From DASSLY01 sp035689185 (GTDB taxonomy: Bacteria > Actinomycetota > Actinomycetes > Actinomycetales > Dermatophilaceae): DNA of 58,464 nucleotides. The stretch is taken from NCBI GenBank assembly GCA_035689185.1, contig DASSLY010000121.1, positions 1 to 58,464 on the forward strand, read 5' to 3'. A model generated the notes under the pieces. That model was not told the DNA's origin and ran no database searches. It saw only the letters and a list, made by a program, of their open reading frames with translations. Positions 36,867 through 45,022 of this stretch are shown here, in pieces; the first letter of the stretch is position 1; every line of letters starts with the position of its first letter. A program made the translations under genes and the position numbers.

Positions 36867-36937
36867 GACCGAACGCCCCGCGAGGCCCGTTTTCCGGTCG
36901 GGTGAGGCCGGAAACGGTCTCCAACGGGCGTTCGGTC
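36867..36937. terminator. Long imperfect stem-loop after the HerA-like gene
   Basis: GACCGAACGCCC (36867-36878) pairs exactly with GGGCGTTCGGTC (36926-36937). Inside, CCGTTTTCCGG (36888-36898) can pair with CCGGAAACGG (36908-36917). The two-level hairpin lies between the HerA-like gene (+) and tRNA-Ser (-) and could stop transcription from both sides. Confidence 0.65.
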
Positions 36938-36978
36938 GGGGGCTTGGTCCTGGGCTTGGTCGTGGCTGGGGCTGGGGC

Positions 36979-37067
36979 TGGCGGAGGATAGGGGATTTGA
37001 ACCCCTGAGGGTGGTTAACCCAACACGATTTCCAATCGTGCGCACTAGGCCACTATGCGAATCCTCC
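36979..37067 (-). tRNA. tRNA-Ser (GGA)
   Basis: Acceptor arms GGAGGAT/ATCCTCC pair; the anticodon arm gives CGATTGGAAATCG with anticodon GGA; a long variable arm (typical class II) and TTCAAAT T-loop are present. Discriminator G is followed by an encoded CCA (36981-36979). Full length with CCA is 89 bases. Confidence 0.96.
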
Positions 37068-37150
37068 GCGTGGGAGGGTACCGGACCCGGCCTGCGCCGA
37101 CCCAACCGTGGAGGCAATCGTGGCTGATGCGAGTGCCCGGCTGCTGGACG

Positions 37151-37340
37151 CACCGGCGAGTGGACGCCCCGGGCGGGTGGGCGCACGGGAGGGTGGGCGC
37201 GCCGGCGGGTGGACGCACGGGGGGGTGGGCGCGCCGGCGGGTGGACGCACGGGCGGGTGGACGCGCCGGCGGGTGGGCGCACGGGCGGGTGGATGCACCG
37301 GCGGGTGGTTGCACCGGCGGGTGGACGCACCGGCGGGTCA
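37151..37340. repeat. 16-bp tandem repeat (VNTR) between tRNA-Ser and SRP RNA
   Basis: Unit close to GGGTGGACGCACCGGC. GGGTGG (or GGGTCA in the last copy) starts at 37175, 37191, 37207, 37223, 37239, 37255, 37271, 37287, 37303, 37319 and 37335, an exact 16-base period. Sixteen is not a multiple of three, so the open frames through it are artefacts. Confidence 0.9.
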
Positions 37341-37374
37341 TCAGGCGCATCCCCGGGGGTGCGCCTGATGACCC
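37335..37374. terminator. Perfect 15-bp hairpin next to the VNTR
   Basis: GGGTCATCAGGCGCA (37335-37349) and its exact complement (37360-37374) flank a short loop containing CCCCGGGGG. It sits about 50 bases before the SRP RNA and may insulate that gene from upstream transcription. Confidence 0.65.
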
Positions 37375-37422
37375 GATGGTGTGCCTGAGCGCGGGAGCGG
37401 CGCTGCCCGCAGCGGCTAGAGT

Positions 37423-37519
37423 GGGGGCCGACCCCTCGCGTGGTGGTACCTCGCTGAACTCCCCCAGGGCAGGAATGCAGCAAGGGCAGGCGAGCTCTTC
37501 CAGGTACGCGGGGGGTCCC
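37423..37519 (+). ncRNA. ffs: Signal recognition particle RNA (small bacterial type)
   Basis: The SRP54-binding hairpin is unmistakable: GGGCAGGAATGCAGCAAGGG around 37467-37486, enclosed by CTCGCTGAACT on the left and GGCGAGCTCTTCCAGG on the right. The ends GGCCGACCCC and GGGGGGTCCC close the rod. Boundaries are approximate. Ffs upstream of dnaX is a common actinobacterial arrangement. Confidence 0.9.
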
Positions 37520-37586
37520 TTGCCGTCCTGTGAAGCGCCGTGCACAGCCAGGACTGGTCGTCGGTGGCCCGCACTAGGGTCGCCCT

Positions 37587-40271
37587 GTGACCCTCGCCCT
37601 GTACCGCCGCTACCGGCCCGAGTCGTTCGCCGACGTCATCGGGCAGGAGCATGTGACGCAACCGCTCATGCAGGCCCTGCGCACGGGGCGGGTCAACCAC
37701 GCGTACCTGTTCAGCGGCCCCCGCGGGTGCGGCAAGACCACCAGTGCCCGCATCCTGGCCCGCTGCCTGAACTGCGCCGAGGGGCCCACACCGCAGCCGT
37801 GCGGCAGCTGCGAGTCCTGCCTGGGGCTGGCCCGCGGGGGGCCCGGGACGGTCGACGTGATCGAGATCGACGCGGCTTCGCACGGCGGTGTCGACGACGC
37901 CCGGGACCTGCGCGAGCGGGCCTCCTATGGCCCAGCGGTGAGCCGGTACAAGGTCTACATCATCGACGAGGCGCACATGGTCACCCCGCAGGGCTTCAAC
38001 GCCCTGCTCAAGGTGGTCGAGGAGCCGCCGGAGCACGTGAAGTTCGTCTTCGCGACGACCGAGCCGGAGCGGGTCATCGGCACCATCCGGTCCCGCACCC
38101 ACCACTACCCGTTCCGGCTGGTGCCGCCGTTGCGGCTGCAGGAATACCTCCAGCAGGTCTGCGACGCCGAGGGGGTGGCCGTGGCGGCCGGCGTCCTGTC
38201 CTTCGTCGTACGTGCGGGCGGCGGGTCAGTGCGGGATTCGCTGTCCGTGCTGGACCAGCTCATCGCCGGCTCCGACCGGAGGGGCCTGACCTACGAGGGC
38301 GCCGCGGCGCTGCTCGGCTTCACCGAGGTCGAGCTGCTCGATGCCGTCGTCGAAGGGCTCGCCGCCGGCGACGCGGCGGCGGTCTTCGGCCAGGTCGACA
38401 AGGTCATCGAGTCCGGGCACGACCCCCGCCGGTTCGTCGAGGACGTCCTGGAACGGCTGCGCGACCTGATCGTCGTTGCCGCCGTCCCCGACGGCGGGGC
38501 ATCCGTGCTTCGCGGCGTGCCGGAGGATCAGCTGGAGCGCATGCGCTCGCAGGCGGCGGCATTCGGCCCCGGCGCGCTGTCACGCGCGGCCGACATCGTC
38601 AACGCCGGTCTCACCGAGATGACCGGTGCCACCGCGCCCCGGCTGCAGCTGGAGCTGATCTGCGCCCGGGTCCTGCTCCCGGGTGCCTCCGGCGAGAGCG
38701 GGTATGCCGCTCGGCTGGACCGTCTCGAGCGGCGCCTGGAGATGGGCGGACCAGTGCCGCCGGGCTCCGCCCGGGCGCCCGCTCCGGCGGCCCCGCAGCC
38801 AGCGGGTGTGCCGAAGGAGGACCCGGCGGGGTCGGCGGCACGACACCACCCGCGGCTGGCCTCGCCGGCTTTGGCGCGGGCCGCGCCAGGGGCCTCCGAG
38901 GAGGCCAGCGAGCGGGGCTCGGAGCGGGCTACCGAGCGGACCTCGGATCCGGCCTCACGACGGGCGTCGGAGCGGGGAGCGGACCCGGCCTCGCGACGGG
39001 CGTCGCCGAGGGCAACGCCGGAGGCATCTCCCGGGGCCGCGCGGGAGGCGTCGACCGGGGCCGCGCCGGAGGTGTCGCCGGGGGGCGCGGGGGAGGCGTC
39101 GACCGGGGCCGCGACCGGGGCCGCGCGGGAGGGGTCGACCGGGGCCGCGCAGGCGGCTTCGGCGCTGCCGGGCGAGCCGGTGACGGCTGCTGCTTCAGTT
39201 GCCGCGCCGCCGACGGTGAGCCGCGCCGCCGGCAGGCTCGACACCGAGGCGATCCGGCGCAGCTGGCCGGACGTGCTCGCCAAGATCTACACGATCCGGC
39301 GGGTGACCTGGACCTTCCTGTCCGAGCACGCGCGGGTGCTCGACTACGACGGGGACCGCCTGCTGCTCGGCATCGCCACCGTCGGGCTGACCAACACCTT
39401 CCGCAGTGGCCAGCACGCCGAAATGGTCCGCCAGGCCCTGATCGAGGTCCTGGGCGTGGATACCAGGGTCGAGGGCACCGTCGATGTCAGGGCCGACGGG
39501 CGCGCCGACGGGCCGATCGACGGCCGGGCACACGGGCCGGCACACGGGCAGGCACACGGGCCGGCGGACGGGCCGGGAGAGGCGGACGGGCCGGGAGCGG
39601 CGGCGGGCCAGCCGCCAACCGGGCCGGCCGCTGCGGAGGACGGGTGGCCCGCGGAGGACGGCCCGCCACCCGCGCAGCCGGTCCGCAGCTCGAGAACCGG
39701 CTCCGCGCCGGGTCGCGGGGCGAGGTCAGGGGCCCCTTCGGGCTCCGGGCCGACGTCAGGGGCCCCTCCAGGCTCCGGGCCGACGTCAGCGACCCCTCCA
39801 GGCTCCGGGCCGGCCCCCACGCCGACGTCGGCGCCGGGGCGCGGGGGGGCGGGGGGTGGCCGGGACGTGAGCACCGGGCATGCCGAAGAGTCGGGTGTCC
39901 TACCCGCCGGGTCGGCGAGCACCCGGCATACCGAAGCGGCGGGTGTCCGCCCCGACGGGTCGGCGGGTACCCGGCAAACCGAAGCGTGGGGTGTCCAACC
40001 CGCGGGGTCGGCGAGCACCCGGCATACCGGGGGGGCGGGGGGTGGCCGGGACGTGAGCACCCGGCATGCCGAAGCGTCGGGTGTCCTACCCGCCGGGTCG
40101 GCGAGCACCCGGCATACCGAAGCGGCAAGCCCGAAGGCGGGGGCCGTGGTGGCGCCGGCGGACGCGGAGGTGAGCCTGCACGACGAGGACATCGCCGAGG
40201 CGGGCGAGGCCGGGGAGGCCGTCGTCCAGCGGCTGCTCGGCGGCACGGTCATCGGCTACCAGGATGAGTGA
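37587..40271 (+). CDS. dnaX: DNA polymerase III subunit gamma/tau, with an enlarged repeat-rich linker
   Basis: 894 residues. Clamp-loader ATPase: LYRRYRPESFADVIGQEHVT, Walker A GPRGCGKTTSA, zinc Cys set in CLNCAEGPTPQPCGSCESC, Walker B IIDEAHM, and EEPPEHVKFVFATTEPE. The tau part includes AIRRSWPDVLAKIYTIRRV near residue 555. Two low-complexity zones flank it: Ser/Glu/Ala repeats around 430-530 and a C-terminal zone from about 630 with 16-residue repeats. GTG start is seven bases after TAGGGT (37575-37580), a likely leaderless transcript. Whether a shorter gamma form is made cannot be told. Confidence 0.96.
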   Translation: MTLALYRRYRPESFADVIGQEHVTQPLMQALRTGRVNHAYLFSGPRGCGKTTSARILARCLNCAEGPTPQPCGSCESCLGLARGGPGTVDVIEIDAASHGGVDDARDLRERASYGPAVSRYKVYIIDEAHMVTPQGFNALLKVVEEPPEHVKFVFATTEPERVIGTIRSRTHHYPFRLVPPLRLQEYLQQVCDAEGVAVAAGVLSFVVRAGGGSVRDSLSVLDQLIAGSDRRGLTYEGAAALLGFTEVELLDAVVEGLAAGDAAAVFGQVDKVIESGHDPRRFVEDVLERLRDLIVVAAVPDGGASVLRGVPEDQLERMRSQAAAFGPGALSRAADIVNAGLTEMTGATAPRLQLELICARVLLPGASGESGYAARLDRLERRLEMGGPVPPGSARAPAPAAPQPAGVPKEDPAGSAARHHPRLASPALARAAPGASEEASERGSERATERTSDPASRRASERGADPASRRASPRATPEASPGAAREASTGAAPEVSPGGAGEASTGAATGAAREGSTGAAQAASALPGEPVTAAASVAAPPTVSRAAGRLDTEAIRRSWPDVLAKIYTIRRVTWTFLSEHARVLDYDGDRLLLGIATVGLTNTFRSGQHAEMVRQALIEVLGVDTRVEGTVDVRADGRADGPIDGRAHGPAHGQAHGPADGPGEADGPGAAAGQPPTGPAAAEDGWPAEDGPPPAQPVRSSRTGSAPGRGARSGAPSGSGPTSGAPPGSGPTSATPPGSGPAPTPTSAPGRGGAGGGRDVSTGHAEESGVLPAGSASTRHTEAAGVRPDGSAGTRQTEAWGVQPAGSASTRHTGGAGGGRDVSTRHAEASGVLPAGSASTRHTEAASPKAGAVVAPADAEVSLHDEDIAEAGEAGEAVVQRLLGGTVIGYQDE
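39869..40134. repeat. 48-bp in-frame repeats inside dnaX
   Basis: Copies begin at 39869, 39917, 39965, 40013, 40055 and 40103 (the fourth is cut short), each encoding a version of STRHTEASGVLPAGSA. A larger block of about 95 bases, including a GGGGGGCGGGG run, is duplicated with an offset of 186 bases (near 39845 and 40031). Confidence 0.88.
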
Positions 40272-40389
40272 GGCAACCCACGTCCGTCCCCAGTGGTGCG
40301 CAGCGCGCAGGGTTTGCCAGGCTGAGACGTCCGCTGTCACCATGCCAATCGCTCGCCGATGACCCGGCCGGGCCCTCGACAGGAGTCCC

Positions 40390-41070
40390 ATGCTCTACTT
40401 CGCCAGTCGTGCGATCCTGTCGCCGCTGGCCAGGACGGTGTGGCGGCCGACCATCCGCGGCAGCGAGAACGTGCCCCGCGAGGGGGGCGTGCTCCTCGCG
40501 AGCAACCACCTGTCGTTCATCGACAGCGTCGTCATCCCGCTGGTCGCCCCGCGCAAGGTGGTGTTCCTCGCCAAGGCCGAGTACTTCACCGGCACGGGCC
40601 TTAAGGGCGCCGCATCCCGGCTGTGGTTCGAGTCGTTGGGCATGGTGCCGGTTGATCGCGGTCACCACCGGGCGGCCCAGGAGTCCCTGGACAAGGCGCT
40701 GGAGGTGCTGCGTGCCGGTGAGGCGTTCGGGATCTACCCCGAGGGCACCCGCTCCCGCGACGGCCGGCTCTACCGGGGGCGCACCGGTGTGGCCTGGCTG
40801 GCGCTGACCGCTGGCGTGCCGGTGGTGCCGGTGGCGCTGGCCGGGACGGAGAAGATCCAACCGATCGGGTCGCGCCTGCCCCGGCTGGAGAAGGTCTCGG
40901 TCACCTTCGGCGAGCCGCTGCACTTCACCGAGCGGTATGCCGGGGTACCCGCCGGGCGGGCCCGTCGAGAGGTGACGGACGAGATCATGGACGCGATCCA
41001 CGCGCTGTCCGGGCAGGAGCGGGCCGGTGTGTACAACGAGCGACCCGGGGCGCCGGCCGCGGACCTCTGA
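40390..41070 (+). CDS. 1-acyl-sn-glycerol-3-phosphate acyltransferase family protein (PlsC-like)
   Basis: 226 residues; ATG 40390 with AGGAG upstream. Acyltransferase motifs: SNHLSFIDSVVIP (catalytic His/Asp spacing), FVDRGH-like VPVDRGHHRA, YPEGTRSRDGRLYRGRTG and VPVVPVALAGTEKI. Acts at the membrane in phospholipid synthesis, adding the second acyl chain. Which of several actinobacterial paralogues this is cannot be decided. Its stop codon lies in the first unit of a 32-bp repeat. Confidence 0.9.
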   Translation: MLYFASRAILSPLARTVWRPTIRGSENVPREGGVLLASNHLSFIDSVVIPLVAPRKVVFLAKAEYFTGTGLKGAASRLWFESLGMVPVDRGHHRAAQESLDKALEVLRAGEAFGIYPEGTRSRDGRLYRGRTGVAWLALTAGVPVVPVALAGTEKIQPIGSRLPRLEKVSVTFGEPLHFTERYAGVPAGRARREVTDEIMDAIHALSGQERAGVYNERPGAPAADL

Positions 41071-41158
41071 CGCTGGGGCCGCCGCTGCCGTCGAACCTCT
41101 GACGCTGCGGCCGCCGCTGTCGTCGGACCTCTGACGCTGCGGCCGCCGCTGTCGTCGG
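41063..41158. repeat. Three tandem copies of a 32-bp unit at the end of the acyltransferase gene
   Basis: Units at 41063-41094, 41095-41126 and 41127-41158 begin ACCTCTGACGCTG and contain GGCCGCCGCTG; the last two are identical, the first differs at four or so positions. The TGA of the acyltransferase is in unit one. Confidence 0.88.
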
Positions 41159-41212
41159 ATCGGGTGCGCTCAACAGACCCGGCTGTCGGGGGGAGGGCTT
41201 AGGGTCGTCGAT

Positions 41213-41812
41213 GTGTACGAGGGCGTGGTTCAGGATCTCATCGACGAGCTCGGCCGACTGCCCGGCGTGGGACCGCGAGGTGCCCAGCGGATCGCTTTCC
41301 ACCTGTTGCAGGCCGACGCCGTCGATGTGCAGCGGCTGGTCAGGGCCCTGGTGGAGGTGAAGGACAAGGTCCGCTTCTGCGAGGTCTGCGGGAACGTGGC
41401 GCAGGCGGAGCGCTGCCGGATCTGCACCGACCCGCGCCGCGACCTGGCAGCCATCTGCGTCGTGGAGGAGCCCAAGGACATCGTGGCGATTGAGCGGACC
41501 CGGGAGTTCCGCGGCCGCTACCACGTGCTCGGTGGGGCGATCAGCCCCATCGAGGGGATCGGGCCGGACGAGCTGCGGATCACCGAGCTGCTCACCCGGT
41601 TGGCCGACGGACAGGTCAACGAGGTCATCCTGGCGACCGACCCCAACCTGGAGGGGGAGGCGACCGCGACCTACCTGGCCAGGCTGCTGCGGCCGATGGG
41701 GCTGCGGGTGACCCGGCTGGCCTCGGGGCTGCCCGTGGGCGGTGACCTGGAGTACGCCGACGAGGTCACCCTGGGGAGAGCGTTCGAGGGCAGGAGGCTG
41801 CTGGATGTCTGA
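41213..41812 (+). CDS. recR: Recombination mediator RecR
   Basis: 199 residues, the usual length. HhH region IDELGRLPGVGPRGAQRIAFHLL, four-Cys zinc finger CEVCGNVAQAERCRIC, Toprim domain with VVEEPKDIVAIERT and TDPNLEGEATATYLARLL. Acts with RecF/RecO to load RecA on gapped DNA. GTG start eight bases after TAGGGT (41200-41205), again suggesting a leaderless message. Overlaps the DUF5063 gene. Confidence 0.96.
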   Translation: MYEGVVQDLIDELGRLPGVGPRGAQRIAFHLLQADAVDVQRLVRALVEVKDKVRFCEVCGNVAQAERCRICTDPRRDLAAICVVEEPKDIVAIERTREFRGRYHVLGGAISPIEGIGPDELRITELLTRLADGQVNEVILATDPNLEGEATATYLARLLRPMGLRVTRLASGLPVGGDLEYADEVTLGRAFEGRRLLDV

Positions 41813-42419
41813 GCGAGACGAGAACCAGGACGAGCCGCAGGGCGGTCCGGGCGACCTGAACGAGGAGGTCACAGAGCTGTCCCGGCTGGCGGTCGAGACG
41901 GCGCGCGACGCCACCGCGTTCCTGGCGACGGTCCGCGAGATGGCCGCGGGTACCTCCTCGGAGTACGCCATTCCGGTGCTGCTGCTTGCCTCCACGCAGA
42001 TGCTGGCGGCCGGTGCCCGGCTGGGCGCGATCCACGACATCGTGCCGGCCGAGCGCTACGAGGCCGACCCGGGGGCCGACGTGGACATCGACCCGCTGCG
42101 GCAGGGCCTGGTCAACCTGTTCGACGGGTTGGACGACTACGCCCACGTGGTGGACCCGCTTCTCGGGGTGGAGGTCGCCTCCGGCTCGCTGTCCAACGAC
42201 CTGGCCGAGATCGCCTCGGCCCTGACCCACGGGCTGCAGCACTACGAGGCCGGCCGGGTCAGCGAGGCGCTGTGGTGGTGGCAGTTCAGCTTCCTGTCCT
42301 CGTGGGGGGATGCCGCCACCAGTGTGGTCCGGGTGCTGCTTGCCGTGCTCGGGCACATCCGGCTGGACGCCGACGAGGACCTGGTCTCCGAGGCGGAGTT
42401 CGACGCGCTGCATCCCTGA
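41805..42419 (+). CDS. DUF5063 domain protein
   Basis: 204 residues from ATG 41805, with AGGAGG seven bases upstream, overlapping the end of recR by eight bases. Acidic, helical protein: LSRLAVETARDATAFLATV, YAIPVLLLASTQMLAAGARL, ALTHGLQHYEAGRVSEALWW and WQFSFLSSWGDAATSVVRVL. Found next to recR across many actinobacteria, so a link to recombination or simply conserved synteny is possible. No function is known to me. Confidence 0.85.
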   Translation: MSERDENQDEPQGGPGDLNEEVTELSRLAVETARDATAFLATVREMAAGTSSEYAIPVLLLASTQMLAAGARLGAIHDIVPAERYEADPGADVDIDPLRQGLVNLFDGLDDYAHVVDPLLGVEVASGSLSNDLAEIASALTHGLQHYEAGRVSEALWWWQFSFLSSWGDAATSVVRVLLAVLGHIRLDADEDLVSEAEFDALHP

Positions 42420-42521
42420 GTGGCACGGTCTCGGTATGCGGCGCGGCGGCGGCTCGACGGTACGCGCGGCTAGCATGGACGACCGTCCCGAACCACCCGC
42501 CCGCCGTCACGGAGCCCGCAC

Positions 42522-43793
42522 GTGAGCCTTGTCGTCCAGAAGTACGGTGGCTCCTCCCTGGCCGACGCCGACAGCATCAAGCGGGTAGCCCGGCGGATCG
42601 TGGAGACCCGTAAGGCCGGCAACGAGGTCTGCGTCGTGGTCTCGGCGATGGGCGACACCACCGACGAGTTGATCGACCTTGCCCAGCAGGTGAGCCCGCT
42701 GCCGCCCGCGCGCGAGCTGGACATGCTGCTGACCGCCGGCGAGCGGATGTCGATGGCCCTGGTCGCCATGGCGATCGCCAACCTCGGGCACGAGGCGCGC
42801 TCGTTCACCGGTTCCCAGGCCGGGGTGATCACCGACTCCACCCACGGCCGGGCGAGAATCATCGACGTGACGCCGGGCCGCATACAGGGATCACTGGCCG
42901 ACGGGCACATCGCCATCGTCGCCGGCTTCCAGGGCGTCAGCCAGGACAGCAAGGACATCACCACCCTCGGCCGGGGGGGCTCGGACACGACCGCGGTAGC
43001 GCTCGCAGCGGCACTGCGAGCCGACGTCTGCGAGATCTACACCGACGTGGACGGAGTCTTCACCGCCGACCCGCGGATCGTGCCGACGGCCCGGCGCATC
43101 GCCCGGATGTCCAACGAGGAGATGCTGGAGATGGCGGCCAGCGGGGCCAAGATCCTGCACCTGCGGTGCGTGGAGTACGCCCGCCGGTTCCACATGCCGA
43201 TCCACGTCCGGTCCTCGTTCAGCTACCGGGACGGCACCTGGATCAGCGACGCAGCATACGAAGGAGACGACGTGGAGGCCCCGATCATCACCGGTGTCGC
43301 GCACGACCGCAGCGAAGCCAAGATCACCGTGGTGGGCGTGCCGGACAAGCCGGGAACGGCGGCCGAGATCTTCCATGCGTGCGCCGAGGCCGAGATCAAC
43401 ATCGACATGATCGTCCAGAACGTGTCGGCCGTGGAGACCGGGCTCACCGACATCTCGTTCACCCTGCCCAAGGCCGACGGCCAGGTGGCGGTCACCTCGC
43501 TGGGGCGGATCCAGCACGATGTGGGGTTCCAGTCGCTGCTGTACGACGACCACATTGGCAAGCTCTCGCTGGTCGGGGCGGGCATGCGCTCGCACCCGGG
43601 GGTCAGCGCAACGTTGTTCAAGGCGCTCGCGGACGCGAACGTCAACATCGAGATGATCTCCACCTCGGAGATCCGCGTGTCGGTCATCACCCGGGACGAC
43701 CAGCTCGACGACGCCGTGCGTGCGGTGCACACGGCGTTCGGGCTGGACTCGGCGCAGGGTGAGGCCGTGGTCTACGGAGGGAGCGGACGATGA
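42522..43793 (+). CDS. lysC: Aspartate kinase, alpha subunit
   Basis: 423 residues. First step of the aspartate pathway (lysine, threonine, methionine, diaminopimelate). N-terminal kinase: VVQKYGGSSLADADSIKRVA, VVSAMGDTTDELI, TLGRGGSDTTAVALAAAL, YTDVDGVFTADPRIV; C-terminal tandem ACT domains (GVAHDRSEAKITVVGVPDKPG-type, and INIEMISTSEIRVSVI). GTG start; a -10-like TAGCAT is at 42471-42476. Stop overlaps asd by four bases. Confidence 0.96.
   Translation: MSLVVQKYGGSSLADADSIKRVARRIVETRKAGNEVCVVVSAMGDTTDELIDLAQQVSPLPPARELDMLLTAGERMSMALVAMAIANLGHEARSFTGSQAGVITDSTHGRARIIDVTPGRIQGSLADGHIAIVAGFQGVSQDSKDITTLGRGGSDTTAVALAAALRADVCEIYTDVDGVFTADPRIVPTARRIARMSNEEMLEMAASGAKILHLRCVEYARRFHMPIHVRSSFSYRDGTWISDAAYEGDDVEAPIITGVAHDRSEAKITVVGVPDKPGTAAEIFHACAEAEINIDMIVQNVSAVETGLTDISFTLPKADGQVAVTSLGRIQHDVGFQSLLYDDHIGKLSLVGAGMRSHPGVSATLFKALADANVNIEMISTSEIRVSVITRDDQLDDAVRAVHTAFGLDSAQGEAVVYGGSGR
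43272..43793 (+). CDS. lysC: Aspartate kinase beta subunit (internal in-frame start)
   Basis: An in-frame GTG at 43272 is preceded by AAGGAG (43261-43266) five bases upstream and begins (M)EAPIITGVAHDRSEAKITV. The product, 173 residues, is the regulatory ACT half. In Corynebacterium and Bacillus the same gene makes alpha and beta subunits from an internal start at this position; that this also happens here is inferred from the preserved site. Confidence 0.7.
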   Translation: MEAPIITGVAHDRSEAKITVVGVPDKPGTAAEIFHACAEAEINIDMIVQNVSAVETGLTDISFTLPKADGQVAVTSLGRIQHDVGFQSLLYDDHIGKLSLVGAGMRSHPGVSATLFKALADANVNIEMISTSEIRVSVITRDDQLDDAVRAVHTAFGLDSAQGEAVVYGGSGR

Positions 43794-44863
43794 GCATTCG
43801 CAAGCCAACCCTGGCCGTGGTCGGGGCTACCGGTGCCGTCGGCACCGTCATGCTGTCGATCCTGTCGCAGCGTCAGGACGTGTGGGGCGAGATCCGGCTG
43901 GTCGCTTCGGCGCGCTCGGCCGGAAAGGTGCTGCGGGTGCGTGACGAGGACGTGGCCGTGCAGGCCCTCGCCCCGGAGGTGTTCGACGGGGTGGACGTGG
44001 CCATGTTCGACGTGCCGGACGAGATCTCGGCGCAGTGGGCGCCGATCGCGGCGTCCCGCGGCGCGATCGTCGTCGACAACAGCGGCGCCTTCCGGATGGA
44101 CCCGGACGTGCCGCTGGTGGTGCCGGAGGTGAACGCGGCCGCGGCGCGGAACCGGCCGAGAGGCATCATCGCCAACCCCAACTGCACGACGCTGACGATG
44201 ATGGACGCCCTCGGGGCGCTGCACGCCGGCTGGGGGCTGCGCGAGCTCGTCGTCGCGTCCTACCAGGCCGCCTCCGGTGCCGGCCAGGCCGGGATCGACC
44301 GGTTGTACGACGAGGTCCAGGTCGTCGCCAGCAGCCGTGAGGTCGGCCAGCACACCGGCGACGTCCGGGCGTTGGTCACCGACAAGCTCGGCGAGGAGTC
44401 GCCGTTCCCCGCGCCGCTGGCCCTCAACGTGGTGCCGTGGGCCGGTTCGCTGAAGGACGACGGCTGGTCCTCGGAGGAACTGAAGGTGCGCAACGAGTCG
44501 CGCAAGATCCTCGGCATCCCCGACCTCTCGGTGTCCGCGACCTGCGTCCGGGTGCCGGTCGTCACCACCCACTCGCTGGCCGTGCATGCCGTGTTCGAGC
44601 GGGCGCTGACCGCCGACCAGGCCCGCCAGGCCCTCGTCGAGGCCCCCAGCGTCGTCGTGCTGGACGATCCGGCGATGGGTGAGTTCCCCACCCCCGCGGA
44701 CGTGGTCGGCTCGGACCCGACCTTTGTCGGCCGGATCAGGCAGGCGCTGGACTTCCCCAACACGATCGACCTGTTCGTCTGCGGGGACAACCTGCGCAAG
44801 GGCGCCGCGCTGAACACCGCCCAGATCGCCGAGCTGCTAGCCGCGGAACTCACCACCGGCTGA
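43790..44863 (+). CDS. asd: Aspartate-semialdehyde dehydrogenase
   Basis: 357 residues, ATGA overlap with lysC. Reduces aspartyl phosphate to aspartate semialdehyde. VVGATGAVGTVMLSIL NADP-binding loop, catalytic Cys132 in NPNCTTLTMMDAL, VASYQAASGAGQAGI, and RVPVVTTHSLAVHAVF near the C-terminus. Co-translated with aspartate kinase as in other actinobacteria. Confidence 0.96.
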   Translation: MSIRKPTLAVVGATGAVGTVMLSILSQRQDVWGEIRLVASARSAGKVLRVRDEDVAVQALAPEVFDGVDVAMFDVPDEISAQWAPIAASRGAIVVDNSGAFRMDPDVPLVVPEVNAAAARNRPRGIIANPNCTTLTMMDALGALHAGWGLRELVVASYQAASGAGQAGIDRLYDEVQVVASSREVGQHTGDVRALVTDKLGEESPFPAPLALNVVPWAGSLKDDGWSSEELKVRNESRKILGIPDLSVSATCVRVPVVTTHSLAVHAVFERALTADQARQALVEAPSVVVLDDPAMGEFPTPADVVGSDPTFVGRIRQALDFPNTIDLFVCGDNLRKGAALNTAQIAELLAAELTTG

Positions 44864-44921
44864 CCCCCGCCGCCCCTCACCCTCCCTCCCCCCCGCCGCC
44901 CGCCCCGGCCCCCCAAATCCC

Positions 44922-44994
44922 CGCTTGTTGCTCCGAGCGCACCGTTTTCGGCCTGAGACGGTCACTTTTCGGTGCTTTCGGAGCAACAAGTGCG
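44922..44994. terminator. Long inverted repeat between convergent asd and histidine kinase genes
   Basis: The left arm (44922-44944, containing CTTGTTGCTCCGA and GCACCG) pairs with the right arm (44970-44994, CGGTGC and TCGGAGCAACAAG) with few mismatches, around a 25-base loop. Position between converging genes fits a bidirectional terminator. Confidence 0.75.
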
Positions 44995-45022
44995 TAGGGG
45001 AGGAGGCAGGGCGGGGACAGGG

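Noticed and set aside
33202..36924. 1240-residue minus-strand open frame
   Set aside because: Antisense to the BNR and HerA-like genes, no recognisable domain.
37055..40267. 1070-residue open frame over the VNTR, SRP RNA and dnaX in another frame
   Set aside because: Runs through an RNA gene and a 16-bp repeat, has Arg/Gly/Ala composition, and overlaps all of dnaX.
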